Of a DNA stretch of 10,916 nt, positions 1-7,703 are shown piece after piece (positions within the stretch are counted from its first letter, which is position 1; each line of letters opens with the position of its first letter). The stretch spans positions 1-10,916 of the forward strand of contig JADGNT010000082.1 of NCBI GenBank assembly GCA_017883345.1, given 5' to 3'. The notes under the pieces are model-generated. The model saw only the letters and a list, made by a program, of their open reading frames with translations, did no database searches and was not told the DNA's origin. Both the position numbers and the translations under genes were made by a program. The stretch is from Candidatus Solibacter sp. Its GTDB lineage: Bacteria > Acidobacteriota > Terriglobia > Bryobacterales > Bryobacteraceae.

Positions 1-1436
1 CTCTGGAAATCCGCCGGTTCAAAGTGATCGAGCCCACGCTCTGCACTCACCTGGCTCTGCCATTCCGCCGCCAGCCGCGGGAACAAAGAGACCGCTCCGC
101 TGTCTTTCACGTTGTCCGCCAGCACACTCCGCTCCGATACTGCCCGGAACCCGTGCGCATCTTCGCCGGGCCGCGCCATGTAGTTCGGATCGGTGGCAAA
201 CACCGCGTCTTTTGGCGTGTGATACCGGATCCACAGGAATGCCGACATCCAGGTGTTGCCGTTGTTCGACTCATTGCTCAAACCAGGCCACTCCACGTGC
301 TGGCTTGCGGGGAACGTTGTCTCCTGCACCAGCACCATGACCAGCGCCAGTGGAACGAACAGCGCCACCCAGCGCCACGTGCTTTTCTTGATCCCGTACT
401 CTCCAATCAGCCCGCCCAGCAGCACGAAGAAGATGACATACAGTAAATGAAAACTCCTCATCGGTTGCAGGCGGGTGTAGCCCTCCAGTGCCGGGATCGC
501 CAGGATCACGAAGGCCGCGGTGAACACCAGCCCGAACGGAACCAGACTGCCGGCCAGCCGTCGAAATGCAGGCAGCGTGTGCCGGAGACTTGCTTTGGAC
601 AACCACCACAGCAAGGCCAGTGGCGCGAACACGCCGATCCATTCGTACCAAGCCCACGCCGATACGAAAAAGAACGTCCGCGACAACAGGCATTCGCGCG
701 CGGGCCCCTCGACCGGTGAGAAGTCAAAAAGGAACGGCAGGCCGATCATCGATCGGAATACCGGTGCGGGAGCCGCGGGTACCGCCCGAGGCTGCCCAAC
801 CAACGCCAGGCAGCCGATGAACAACGCGCCGTAGACGGCCATCTGCGGATGCAGCGCCGCGGTCAGTACCAGCCACGCGACCGCCCACCGCGGCCGCTTC
901 GATAAATAGCAGGCAATCGCAAAAAGCGTCGCTGGGGTGGACAGGGATCGCGCCGTCAGGTACGGGTCCATGATGACAAGTCCCGTGCCGGCAACCGGCA
1001 CGCTGAGGGTCGCCGCCAGGAGGGCCACGCCGCTCCACCGTGCGTAGCTGTTTACAAAGCAGCAACCCAGAAGCTGCCATGCCGCCAGCAGCAGCAGAAA
1101 AATGCTCACCACGTGCCAGGCGAAGATCACCGTGTCGATCGGCAAATGGCTCAGCCGGGCGGAACCCCCTATCAGTTCCGGAAAAAGCGAAAGGTGCGCG
1201 TGCGACATGAAGAACTCGGCGCCGAACGGGTACAGCTTGGGGTCCGCCACGCGCTTGATCGCCGGCACGTAGATCGCAGCGTCGTCCACGCCCAGGTGAT
1301 AGCCGTGTACCAGCACCGCCAACCCCGTGATCGCGCCCAAACCCGGTAACGGAGATTTGGCGAAGAGCGCGAACAGGGGGTCGCGCGCGGACGGACCCAG
1401 AGGGTACCCCGTCCGCCCCACTTTAAAAAATGACAT
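1..1436 (-). CDS. Multi-pass membrane protein, GT-C glycosyltransferase-like (3' end outside window)
   Basis: The frame stays open for 478 codons from an ATG at 1436 to the left edge, so the C-terminus is missing. The product is strongly hydrophobic. Likely membrane segments lie at about residues 31-47, 99-125, 135-155, 158-177, 184-203, 247-270, 287-304, 317-334 and 345-360, followed by a soluble stretch that continues off the window. A short charged loop after the first segment carries two adjacent aspartates (D51, D52), and conserved-looking loop motifs follow (LTARSLSTP near 160, LHPQM near 195, LQPMRSFHL near 323). An acidic first loop plus many helices fits GT-C fold, lipid-linked-sugar-dependent glycosyltransferases and related uncharacterised membrane families. 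I recognise no specific family, so the function is inference. The ATG overlaps the stop of the upstream receptor gene by 14 bases, which suggests an operon with translational coupling. No good ribosome binding site is visible; GTG at 1421 is an alternative start, and starts further downstream are possible. Confidence 0.75.
   Translation of the reverse strand, partial: MSFFKVGRTGYPLGPSARDPLFALFAKSPLPGLGAITGLAVLVHGYHLGVDDAAIYVPAIKRVADPKLYPFGAEFFMSHAHLSLFPELIGGSARLSHLPIDTVIFAWHVVSIFLLLLAAWQLLGCCFVNSYARWSGVALLAATLSVPVAGTGLVIMDPYLTARSLSTPATLFAIACYLSKRPRWAVAWLVLTAALHPQMAVYGALFIGCLALVGQPRAVPAAPAPVFRSMIGLPFLFDFSPVEGPARECLLSRTFFFVSAWAWYEWIGVFAPLALLWWLSKASLRHTLPAFRRLAGSLVPFGLVFTAAFVILAIPALEGYTRLQPMRSFHLLYVIFFVLLGGLIGEYGIKKSTWRWVALFVPLALVMVLVQETTFPASQHVEWPGLSNESNNGNTWMSAFLWIRYHTPKDAVFATDPNYMARPGEDAHGFRAVSERSVLADNVKDSGAVSLFPRLAAEWQSQVSAERGLDHFEPADFQ
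1387..1416. repeat. Inverted repeat at the receptor/membrane-protein gene junction
   Basis: An 8-base perfect inverted repeat (GCGGACGG at 1387-1394 and its complement at 1409-1416) encloses a second nested one (ACCC 1395-1398, GGGT 1402-1405) around a 3-base loop, with three unpaired bases at 1406-1408. It starts seven bases after the receptor stop codon on the minus strand. It lies inside the reading frame of the next gene, encoding about residues 7-17. It could be an RNA hairpin attenuating the distal gene, or a fragment of a dispersed palindromic repeat. The pairing is seen directly; the role is inference. Confidence 0.6.
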
Positions 1437-3876
1437 CGAAATCGGCCGTGAACCGGCGCCCTCTCTGTCCGAAAAAGAGACCAAACGCCGGGTCTGCGAC
1501 GTTGTTATGGAAAGCCTCGGGATTGAAGTGATTGGTGAGATTGTACGCGCTCACCGACAGTCGAACCGAGTATTTGGGATTCACTTTGATGTCCTTGGAA
1601 AAACGGGAATCCACCGAAAGGAAACTGGGGAACCTCTGCGCATTGGGCACGCCCACGTAGTTCTGCAGGGCGTCCGTCACCGCATAGGGAAAGCCGCTGC
1701 GAAACTCGATCAGCGGAGAGATCCGGAAGCCCGCCGGAAGCTGCACCACTCCCCACGCCAAGAACCGATTGGGCAGGTTGGCCGGCAGATTGCCGAACTG
1801 ATTCGGGCGGACAATCGGCACCGGAAAACTGCCCAGGTAGTTGGCGAAATCGTTTAAATCGCCGCGCGCCCGCGAACGCACATAGGAGAAGAACAATTGA
1901 CGTTTGTCATTCCAGCGCAGGCGGGCCGTGACTTCGAACTGATGATATCGCGATTGGCCGCCCCCCGACAGCAGGTTTGAACCCACGCCGCCGTTTGCCG
2001 CGCCCGGCGGCACCGGATTCAGAATCACCAGTCCGGCCGATTGCTTCTGCGTGTAGCCGACCCGCAGCAGGAGGCGTGGCGAGAGCGGTTGCTCGATCTG
2101 CACGTTCCCCGTGGCGCTGCGCGGCGAAAAATTTCCCGTGCCGGGCTCTTGGAATACGAACGGAAAGCGCGAGCTGACCGTGCCCAGTCCGTTCCGATAG
2201 ACCCACGGTCCCGCCGTAATCTGTCCGCCCGGTCCAAACATCGTGACGATCTGATTCGGGTAGTGAGCAAATGAGTAGACACTCAGCGGCACGCGGTCGT
2301 AGAACCATCCGAACCCCGCACGCACCACTGTGCCCGTGTTAGCGAACGGCGTCCAGGCAATTCCTGCCCGCGGCGCCACCCGCAAACTTTGCGACCGCTC
2401 CTGCGACTCGGTTCGAAGACCCACGTCCACCGCCAGCCGCGGCGTGATCATCCAGTGATCCTGCCCGAAAAACGCGTACTCCAGGTCCCAATTCCGGAAC
2501 GGCAGCCCCGGCGTGAAAGTGACGCGTTCCAGCAACTGGTTCGACGAATCCACAATGTTGAAGGGCCGCTCGGTCACTTGGCCATTGTCCGTGCTTTCCG
2601 CCAGGTACGCGCCGGTTTTGACGTTGTGTGTGCCCAGCCAGTGCACCGCGGCGAAGGAATAGACCGGGGTCCAACTCAGGCGGGAAGAGTCGCGGCTCTG
2701 CTGCGCGAAATAGTTTCCGCTATTGCCGCCGGGAGAGATCGTCAGGTCCTGGGTGCCTTGCCCCCAGACGTGCGCGTCGAAGTGCGTCACCGAGAAGGTG
2801 TTTTCCAAGAGGCCGTTCCCCAGCGTCAGTTTGTCCGACAGGGTGGCGGTGATGTTGTCCGTGGCAGCGTCCGGCGATGTCGCCTGCGGATTGAAGTAGT
2901 TCATGTTCACGTATGCCATGCGCTGCGGCGCCACGTGAACGGTGGCGGTCACCAACTGCTTCTGGGACGCAACCCAGTCGAACTGCGCGAAAGAGTTAAA
3001 CCCTTCCTGGATTTTTTGGTTGAAGGGGAAGGGAAGTTCGTAGACTTGGGTTTTGCGGACCGTGTATTCCAACCCTTCGGAAAAGTAAAGCTTCCCCTCA
3101 ACGATCGGCCCTTCCACATTCAGCCGCGGCGTGGCGTCCCGCAGCCCGCGCAGGTGATAGCTGCGAATGATGAAATCGGGAAACGGATCGCTCAACTCCC
3201 ATTTCCATTTGTCGCCGCCGCGTCGCGTCGCCACGGAAACCAAGCCTGCCGTGAACCTTCCGTACTCGGCCAGGAAAGCCGTCTGGTAAACGTTCATCGT
3301 CTCGACGCTGTCGATTGGCACCGTCAATCCGAATTGTCCGGTCGCCGGGTCCGTGACATCGGCCGAGTTGACCATGAGCGCGCTTCTGTGTTCGCCGGCG
3401 GCCGACATCACCAGGCCGCCTCCGGGCACGCGAACCACTCCCGGCAGTAATGGCAAGGCATCCGCCACCGTCGGCGGCCGTCCCGGAAGTTCTTTGGCGG
3501 TCTGCGCCGGGATCTCGTTTGGCGCGGACGCGCCCTGCTCCAGCGGAGCGACCGTTCCCTTGACTTCGATGCTCTCCTTCCGTGCCAGCGGTGTCAGTGT
3601 CAACTCTACCGAGGCTGGCAATTCGAGATTGGCCTTTTGGACCGGCTCGAATCCGTCCTTCCAGGCATCGAGTTCATAACGCACCGGCTTCAGTTCGCCG
3701 AACTCCGCACGGCCCTTTTCATCCGTCTGTATGGAAGCGACAAGCTCTCCGCCGGCCTTCAATTCGACGCGAACGCCCGGGATTGGCCGATTGGACCCAT
3801 CGAGCACCAAGACATTCAGGCTGCTTGCAGCGCCCTGCCACAGCAGCAGTAGGCCTACGAGTGTGGGAAATGACAT
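1423..3876 (-). CDS. TonB-dependent outer-membrane receptor with N-terminal carboxypeptidase-regulatory-like domain
   Basis: The product has 817 residues. A short hydrophobic signal peptide (about 1-18) precedes a carboxypeptidase-regulatory-like beta-sandwich (about 19-96, with the typical motif PIPGVRVEL followed by TDEKGRAEFGEL). A plug-type domain follows (about 105-220, including ADALPLLPGV and DSVETMNVYQTAFLAEYGRFTAGLVSV in shortened consensus form). The rest is a beta-barrel rich in alternating aromatic residues, ending FTADFDVIF. The terminal phenylalanine is the usual barrel assembly signal of outer-membrane proteins. Such receptors import bulky ligands powered by TonB-ExbBD; the ligand cannot be read from sequence. 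At 817 residues it is shorter than many acidobacterial Oar-like receptors, which often exceed 1000. The ATG at 3876 is preceded in frame by a stop two codons upstream, which fixes it as the first ATG, although the ribosome binding site is weak. The gene is probably co-transcribed with the downstream membrane protein, whose start overlaps its stop. Confidence 0.92.
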   Translation of the reverse strand: MSFPTLVGLLLLWQGAASSLNVLVLDGSNRPIPGVRVELKAGGELVASIQTDEKGRAEFGELKPVRYELDAWKDGFEPVQKANLELPASVELTLTPLARKESIEVKGTVAPLEQGASAPNEIPAQTAKELPGRPPTVADALPLLPGVVRVPGGGLVMSAAGEHRSALMVNSADVTDPATGQFGLTVPIDSVETMNVYQTAFLAEYGRFTAGLVSVATRRGGDKWKWELSDPFPDFIIRSYHLRGLRDATPRLNVEGPIVEGKLYFSEGLEYTVRKTQVYELPFPFNQKIQEGFNSFAQFDWVASQKQLVTATVHVAPQRMAYVNMNYFNPQATSPDAATDNITATLSDKLTLGNGLLENTFSVTHFDAHVWGQGTQDLTISPGGNSGNYFAQQSRDSSRLSWTPVYSFAAVHWLGTHNVKTGAYLAESTDNGQVTERPFNIVDSSNQLLERVTFTPGLPFRNWDLEYAFFGQDHWMITPRLAVDVGLRTESQERSQSLRVAPRAGIAWTPFANTGTVVRAGFGWFYDRVPLSVYSFAHYPNQIVTMFGPGGQITAGPWVYRNGLGTVSSRFPFVFQEPGTGNFSPRSATGNVQIEQPLSPRLLLRVGYTQKQSAGLVILNPVPPGAANGGVGSNLLSGGGQSRYHQFEVTARLRWNDKRQLFFSYVRSRARGDLNDFANYLGSFPVPIVRPNQFGNLPANLPNRFLAWGVVQLPAGFRISPLIEFRSGFPYAVTDALQNYVGVPNAQRFPSFLSVDSRFSKDIKVNPKYSVRLSVSAYNLTNHFNPEAFHNNVADPAFGLFFGQRGRRFTADFDVIF

Positions 3877-3908
3877 CAGCTAGGCATCCGTGGTTGTTAA
3901 CATTGACG

Positions 3909-3948
3909 CGTGAATGCGTACCCCAGTTTCACGGGTTTATGGGTACGC
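3909..3948. repeat. Two interleaved inverted repeats upstream of the receptor gene
   Basis: The 71-base gap between the toxin gene stop and the receptor start contains two perfect inverted repeats whose arms alternate. One is CGTGAA at 3909-3914 pairing with 3928-3933. The other is GCGTACCC at 3916-3923 pairing with 3941-3948, its right arm touching the toxin stop codon. They cannot form as two nested hairpins. They might be alternative hairpins, a pseudoknot, or overlapping operator sites for the receptor promoter. There is no T-tract to make a classic terminator. No convincing -35/-10 pair was recognised in this gap. Confidence 0.45.
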
Positions 3949-4349
3949 TACTGCTTGGCCGGCAAGCCCGAGACGTCGGTCGCACCCGCACGGTTCGCAC
4001 GGCGTACGAAGGACCGATCGAAGGAGACAAAGACGGCGCCGGGTGGTCGGCTGCTCAAGTGAATCGCGTCAGCTAATTCAACTCCGTGGATCGTCAGCGC
4101 CAGGGCGACCACCATGGACGGTTTATCCTCGCTGTGCACGTTCTCGAGGCCGAGCAACTTTGTGAAGGCTTCGCGGATCGCGCTCTCGTCGAATCCGTAG
4201 AAGCTGCGCAGGACCCAAGCGGTTTCCAGCAAGACCGTTTTCGCGATCCAGATCGGCCCGGCTGCGAACAGAGATCTCACGGCAGCGGTTTGCGTGGGAT
4301 CGTCCTCCGTTAGCAACCGGACCACCACATTAGTATCGACCGCGATCAT
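3948..4349 (-). CDS. vapC: PIN-domain ribonuclease toxin, VapC family
   Basis: The 133-residue product has the usual length of VapC toxins, Mg-dependent ribonucleases that cleave tRNA or rRNA when released from their antitoxin. It opens with MIAVDTNVVVRLL, giving the first conserved acid D5. Further expected acids are E42 (LLETAWVL), D94 (ELADAIHL) and D111 (VSFDRSF), so the PIN active site looks intact. The start codon overlaps the end of the antitoxin gene by 20 bases. It has a purine-rich GAGGTGAGG stretch about seven bases upstream, so translation of toxin and antitoxin is probably coupled. Family assignment is firm; the RNA target is unknown. Sibling families using the same fold are possible, but the AbrB-type partner supports VapBC. 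Confidence 0.92.
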   Translation of the reverse strand: MIAVDTNVVVRLLTEDDPTQTAAVRSLFAAGPIWIAKTVLLETAWVLRSFYGFDESAIREAFTKLLGLENVHSEDKPSMVVALALTIHGVELADAIHLSSRPPGAVFVSFDRSFVRRANRAGATDVSGLPAKQ

Positions 4350-4596
4350 GTCGCCGCCTCACCTCGCGTTCGACAGCGGCGCGCATCTGCGCGGGCGTTT
4401 TCAATTTACGTTTCGACCGCAAGCAGCCGACGACTTGGTCGAGATCGGTTACCGGAAAACCGACGGCGGGACGCAGCAGAATGCCCTCACTGGTTTCTTC
4501 GACGGTAAACTCCGTGCCCACGCCCCACGCTCGCGAAGCACGTATGGTTTTCGGCAGCACGATCTGCCCCTTGGTGGAGAGCCGGGTGGTTTCCAT
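4330..4596 (-). CDS. vapB: AbrB/SpoVT-fold antitoxin, VapB/MazE-like
   Basis: The 88-residue product begins METTRLSTKGQIVLPKTIR, the signature of the SpoVT-AbrB swapped-hairpin DNA-binding domain (about residues 1-45). A basic C-terminal tail (about 60-88) is the likely toxin-binding and inhibiting segment. It should neutralise the PIN toxin encoded immediately downstream and, by analogy with other VapB proteins, repress its own promoter. An in-frame ATG at 4626 would add ten residues. The ATG at 4596 is preferred because an AGGAG lies eight bases upstream and the AbrB motif starts right there. The gene begins 39 bases after the stop of the upstream glycosyltransferase gene on the same strand, so its promoter probably lies in or near the end of that gene. 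Confidence 0.9.
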   Translation of the reverse strand: METTRLSTKGQIVLPKTIRASRAWGVGTEFTVEETSEGILLRPAVGFPVTDLDQVVGCLRSKRKLKTPAQMRAAVEREVRRRHDRGRY

Positions 4597-4604
4597 TGGT
4601 AAGA

Positions 4605-4609
4605 CTCCT
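4605..4609 (-). promoter_or_regulatory. Ribosome binding site deciding the antitoxin start
   Basis: AGGAG on the minus strand, eight bases before the ATG at 4596. It favours the 88-residue antitoxin over the 98-residue version starting at 4626, whose upstream region has no comparable site. Confidence 0.75.
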
Positions 4610-4635
4610 GTAAGATTATGGCACACATCCCCAAT

Positions 4636-5772
4636 TCACCGCACCAACTCGAACCTGCCGTCGGCCTGCAAGTAATACTTCCTCCCGCGCCACAAGATCG
4701 TGTTGCCGAAGAAGCCGGCCAGCCACATGGCGAAGCTCAGCAGGTCCTGTAGCGGCACCAGGAAGAAGAGGCGCGCCGTCAGCGGATCGCGCAGCACGTA
4801 ACCCGCGGCGGCCCATCCGGCGGCAGCCCGCAGGAAGACCGCCGCGGCCGCGGCCGGCCACCACTCCGGCTTCACCGCCCACAGCAGCAGAGCCAGCGGC
4901 AGCGGGTTGGTGAACAGTTGTCCGGCGTAGCCCGCGGGGCGCGATCGCCGCGTACTGCGGTTCCAGCGCAGACGGTGCCTCAGGTTGGCCGCGAGCGTCT
5001 GCGCGCCGATGTGGTGCTCGATCACGTAGGAGGAGAGAATCACGCCGTCGCCGCGCGCCGCGGCCAGATTGCCCATCACGAAATCCTCGGCCAGGAAATC
5101 CTTCACCGCGTCGAATCCGCCGATCCCCGCCAGCGTGGCGCGCCGCGCCGCGATGGTGGGCCCCAGCGCGAACTTCATGCCGTCGAGCATGCGCGCCACC
5201 AGCACGCCGCCGATGAACTCCGTGTTCAACCCGACCGCCTCCAGCGTATTCCAGAAGCTGCGCCCCGGCACGGCGCGGTACGGACACGTCGCCAGGCCCA
5301 GCTTCGCATCCTGAAACTCGGCGGCGATCACGGCCAGCATATCCGGCGTCACCCGTACGTCGCTATCCGACATGACCAGCAGATCGTGCCGCGCCTCCGC
5401 CAGCATACGGTCCAGGCTGTAAACCTTGGCGTTGGGATACGGCGGCTCTCCGGTCACGATCAGCCGCGAAGGCACGCTCCGGTAGCGCGCGCGCAGGCGC
5501 TCGGCCACGGCAATCGCCGGGTCGTCGGGATTGCGCACGGCGAAGAGAATCTCGAAATTGGAGTACTCCTGTTCGAAAAACGTGCGCAGGTTTTCTTCCA
5601 GGCCGTCATCGATTCCGGCCAGCGGTTTGAGGATGCTGATGGGCGCGGCATTGCCCAATGGCGCCGGGCGCACGGCGCGGTAACGCACGGCGGCGACGAT
5701 GGTGAGGACGCAGTAGACCAGCGAGCCCGTAACCAGAAGGGTAACCGGGGCTAGCAGAAGCCAGGGCAGCAC
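4636..5772 (-). CDS. hpnI: HpnI-like / ceramide-glucosyltransferase-like family 2/21 glycosyltransferase
   Basis: The 378-residue product has an N-terminal membrane helix (about 3-28), a cytosolic GT-A domain, and C-terminal hydrophobic segments (about 288-300, 303-326 and 335-358). Motifs match processive-like GT21 enzymes: ISILKPLAG at 45-53, a DSD metal-binding site at 136-138, LAEDFVMG with the presumed catalytic acid at about 229-230, and HRLRW at 266-270, the (Q/R/H)xxRW box. Family members transfer an activated sugar to a membrane lipid. HpnI adds N-acetylglucosamine to bacteriohopanetetrol, and eukaryotic relatives make glucosylceramide. HpnI is the closest label I recognise, but no other hopanoid gene is visible here, so the acceptor lipid is uncertain. 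The start used is GTG at 5772. An AGGAG sits almost on top of this codon, which is poor spacing, so the exact start may differ by a few residues. It is divergent from selB, with 20 bases between start codons. Confidence 0.82.
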   Translation of the reverse strand: MLPWLLLAPVTLLVTGSLVYCVLTIVAAVRYRAVRPAPLGNAAPISILKPLAGIDDGLEENLRTFFEQEYSNFEILFAVRNPDDPAIAVAERLRARYRSVPSRLIVTGEPPYPNAKVYSLDRMLAEARHDLLVMSDSDVRVTPDMLAVIAAEFQDAKLGLATCPYRAVPGRSFWNTLEAVGLNTEFIGGVLVARMLDGMKFALGPTIAARRATLAGIGGFDAVKDFLAEDFVMGNLAAARGDGVILSSYVIEHHIGAQTLAANLRHRLRWNRSTRRSRPAGYAGQLFTNPLPLALLLWAVKPEWWPAAAAAVFLRAAAGWAAAGYVLRDPLTARLFFLVPLQDLLSFAMWLAGFFGNTILWRGRKYYLQADGRFELVR

Positions 5773-5792
5773 TCCTACACTGTAACAAGCCC

Positions 5793-7676
5793 ATGAAGAA
5801 CATCATCGTCGGGACGGCGGGACACATCGATCACGGCAAGACCGCGTTGGTCAAGGCGCTCACGGGGATCGACGCCGACCGGCTGGAGGAAGAAAAACGC
5901 CGCGGCATCACCATCGATCTGGGGTTCGCGCACCTCGAACTGACGCCGGCTTTGCGCCTCGGATTTGTCGATGTCCCCGGCCACGAACGCTTCATCAAGA
6001 ACATGCTGGCAGGCGTGGGCGGAATCGATCTGCTGCTCTTCGTCATCGCCGCCGATGAATCCATCAAGCCGCAAACCCGCGAGCATTTCGACATCTGCCG
6101 CCTGCTCGGCATCCGCCGCGGCATCATCGCGCTGACCAAGGCGGACCTGGTGGATGAAGACATTCTCGGGCTGGTACGCCTCGAGGTGGAAGAAATGGTG
6201 GCGGGCTCGTTCCTCGAAGGCGCACCCATGGTGCCGGTGAGCTCGGTCACCGGCGCCGGGCTGGACGATCTGCGGCGCGAACTGGCGCGCGTGGCGGCGG
6301 GTGTCGGCGAGAAGAACGCGGCGGGATATTTCCGCCTGCCCATCGACCGTGTGTTTTCCGTGAAGGGCTTCGGCACCGTGGCCACCGGCACGCTGATTTC
6401 CGGATCCGTGGCCAAGGAGCAGGAGGTCGAAGTCTACCCCGCCGGGCGCCGCCTGCGCGTGCGCGGCGTGCAGGTGCACGGCAGCGCGGCGGGCCGGGCC
6501 GTAGCGGGACAGCGCACGGCGGTCAACCTGGCCGATATCGAGCCGGCCGATCTGGCCCGCGGCGACGTGCTCAGCGAGCCCGGCCGGTTTCAAGCGGTGA
6601 AGCAGATCGATTGCCGTCTCCACCTGCTACCGTCGGCGAAACCGTTGAAGCATCGCGCCCCGGTGCACTTTCATTCGGGGACGGCGGAAATCGAGGCCGA
6701 GGTGCGCCTGCTCGAAGGTACCGCGGCGATGCAGCCGGGCGCCTCCGCGTATGTACGGCTGATCCTGCGCCAGGCGGCGCTCCTCTTGCCCGGCGATGGC
6801 TTCATCATCCGCATGTTCTCGCCGGTGGTGACCATCGGTGGCGGCGTGGTGGTGGACATCAAGGTGGACACCGTCGTGGACACCGGTGCCCGGCGCTATC
6901 GCAAGGGTGACGATGTGAAGGCGCGCCTGGAAACCTTGTGCGCCGCTCCCGCCGCCGCGCGCATCGCGCTGCTGGTGCGCGAAGCCGCCTTCGGCATGGG
7001 CATGGGGGACCTGGTGGCGCGCACCGGACTCGGCGAACGCGAGATCGCCGCGGCGGCGGCCCAAGCTCCGCTGGCGGCCATCGCCCAGCCGCGGCCCTGG
7101 TATGTCGACCGCGCATGGATGCAGGCGGAGCGCGAGCGCATCGTCCGCGCGGTGCGCGAGTTTCACCGGAAGACTCCGCTGCTCCCCGGTATCGCACGCC
7201 AGGAACTGCGCGGCGGCGCACCCGTCTTCGTTTTGGACGCGCTGCTCGCGGAGGCGAAAGAAATCGTCGCCGAGGGCGAACTCGTGCGCTCGCGTGGACA
7301 CAAGCTGGTGCTCCAGGAAGACGAGGAGCAGGCGCGCGGCAAAATCGAGCGGGCCTTCGAAGACGCGGGTCTGGCAGTGCCTGCGATGGCGGAGGTGCTT
7401 GCCAAATCCGGCGTGGAGGCGGCGCGCGCGCGCTCGTTGTTGCAGATTCTGCTGCGCGGGAAACGCCTGCTGCGCATCAGCGACGAACTGGTGTTTCACC
7501 ACACGGCGATCGCTCAGTTGCGCGAGTTGCTTGGCCGCCACAAGGGCGAACGCTTTCGCGTGCCGGAGTTCAAGCAGTGGACCGGCATCTCGCGCAAGTA
7601 CGCCATCCCGCTCCTGGAGTTCCTCGACCGCGAGAGAATTACCCGCCGCGAGGGCGACGAACGCGTAGTGCTGTAA
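5793..7676 (+). CDS. selB: Selenocysteine-specific translation elongation factor SelB
   Basis: The 627-residue product is a translational GTPase of full SelB length. It carries Sec-tRNA(Sec) to ribosomes paused at UGA codons marked by a SECIS hairpin. Visible G motifs are GHIDHGKT at 10-17, [10 protein letters not shown] at 37-46 (switch I; this wording is typical of SelB), DVPGHE at 60-65, TKAD at 115-118 and SSVTG at 150-154. Beta-barrel domains II and III follow to about residue 355. A long C-terminal part (about 375-627) fits the four winged-helix modules that bind the SECIS element. The start is fixed by the conserved [17 protein letters not shown] opening. No Shine-Dalgarno sequence precedes it, which hints at a leaderless or weakly initiated message. 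It is the only plus-strand gene in the window. No selA, selC, selD or recognisable selenoprotein lies alongside. Confidence 0.97.
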   Translation: MKNIIVGTAGHIDHGKTALVKALTGIDADRLEEEKRRGITIDLGFAHLELTPALRLGFVDVPGHERFIKNMLAGVGGIDLLLFVIAADESIKPQTREHFDICRLLGIRRGIIALTKADLVDEDILGLVRLEVEEMVAGSFLEGAPMVPVSSVTGAGLDDLRRELARVAAGVGEKNAAGYFRLPIDRVFSVKGFGTVATGTLISGSVAKEQEVEVYPAGRRLRVRGVQVHGSAAGRAVAGQRTAVNLADIEPADLARGDVLSEPGRFQAVKQIDCRLHLLPSAKPLKHRAPVHFHSGTAEIEAEVRLLEGTAAMQPGASAYVRLILRQAALLLPGDGFIIRMFSPVVTIGGGVVVDIKVDTVVDTGARRYRKGDDVKARLETLCAAPAAARIALLVREAAFGMGMGDLVARTGLGEREIAAAAAQAPLAAIAQPRPWYVDRAWMQAERERIVRAVREFHRKTPLLPGIARQELRGGAPVFVLDALLAEAKEIVAEGELVRSRGHKLVLQEDEEQARGKIERAFEDAGLAVPAMAEVLAKSGVEAARARSLLQILLRGKRLLRISDELVFHHTAIAQLRELLGRHKGERFRVPEFKQWTGISRKYAIPLLEFLDRERITRREGDERVVL

Positions 7677-7703
7677 GCTCTGTGGGGCTGGTTGCGCGGC
7701 AGC

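Noticed and set aside
271..1080. Short minus-strand frames (271-693, 724-1080) in the left part
   Set aside because: They lie in a different phase from the open 478-codon membrane-protein frame, which has coherent hydrophobic segments; these short frames do not.
2389..3450. Long plus-strand frame of 353 codons opposite the TonB receptor
   Set aside because: Antisense to a convincingly assigned gene; composition is Arg/His/Gln-rich with no domain motifs, the typical GC-rich shadow.
4615..4620. CATAAT on the minus strand as -10 box for the toxin-antitoxin operon
   Set aside because: A start site at the usual distance would fall inside the AGGAG ribosome binding site, and no -35 hexamer is positioned correctly.
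4597..4626. Upstream ATG start for the antitoxin (98 residues)
   Set aside because: No ribosome binding site in front, whereas AGGAG precedes the ATG at 4596 at ideal spacing and the AbrB motif begins there.
4918..5754. Plus-strand frame of 278 codons opposite the glycosyltransferase
   Set aside because: Shadow frame; the minus strand has all GT motifs, while this frame is rich in Arg, His and Gln and has no recognisable domain.
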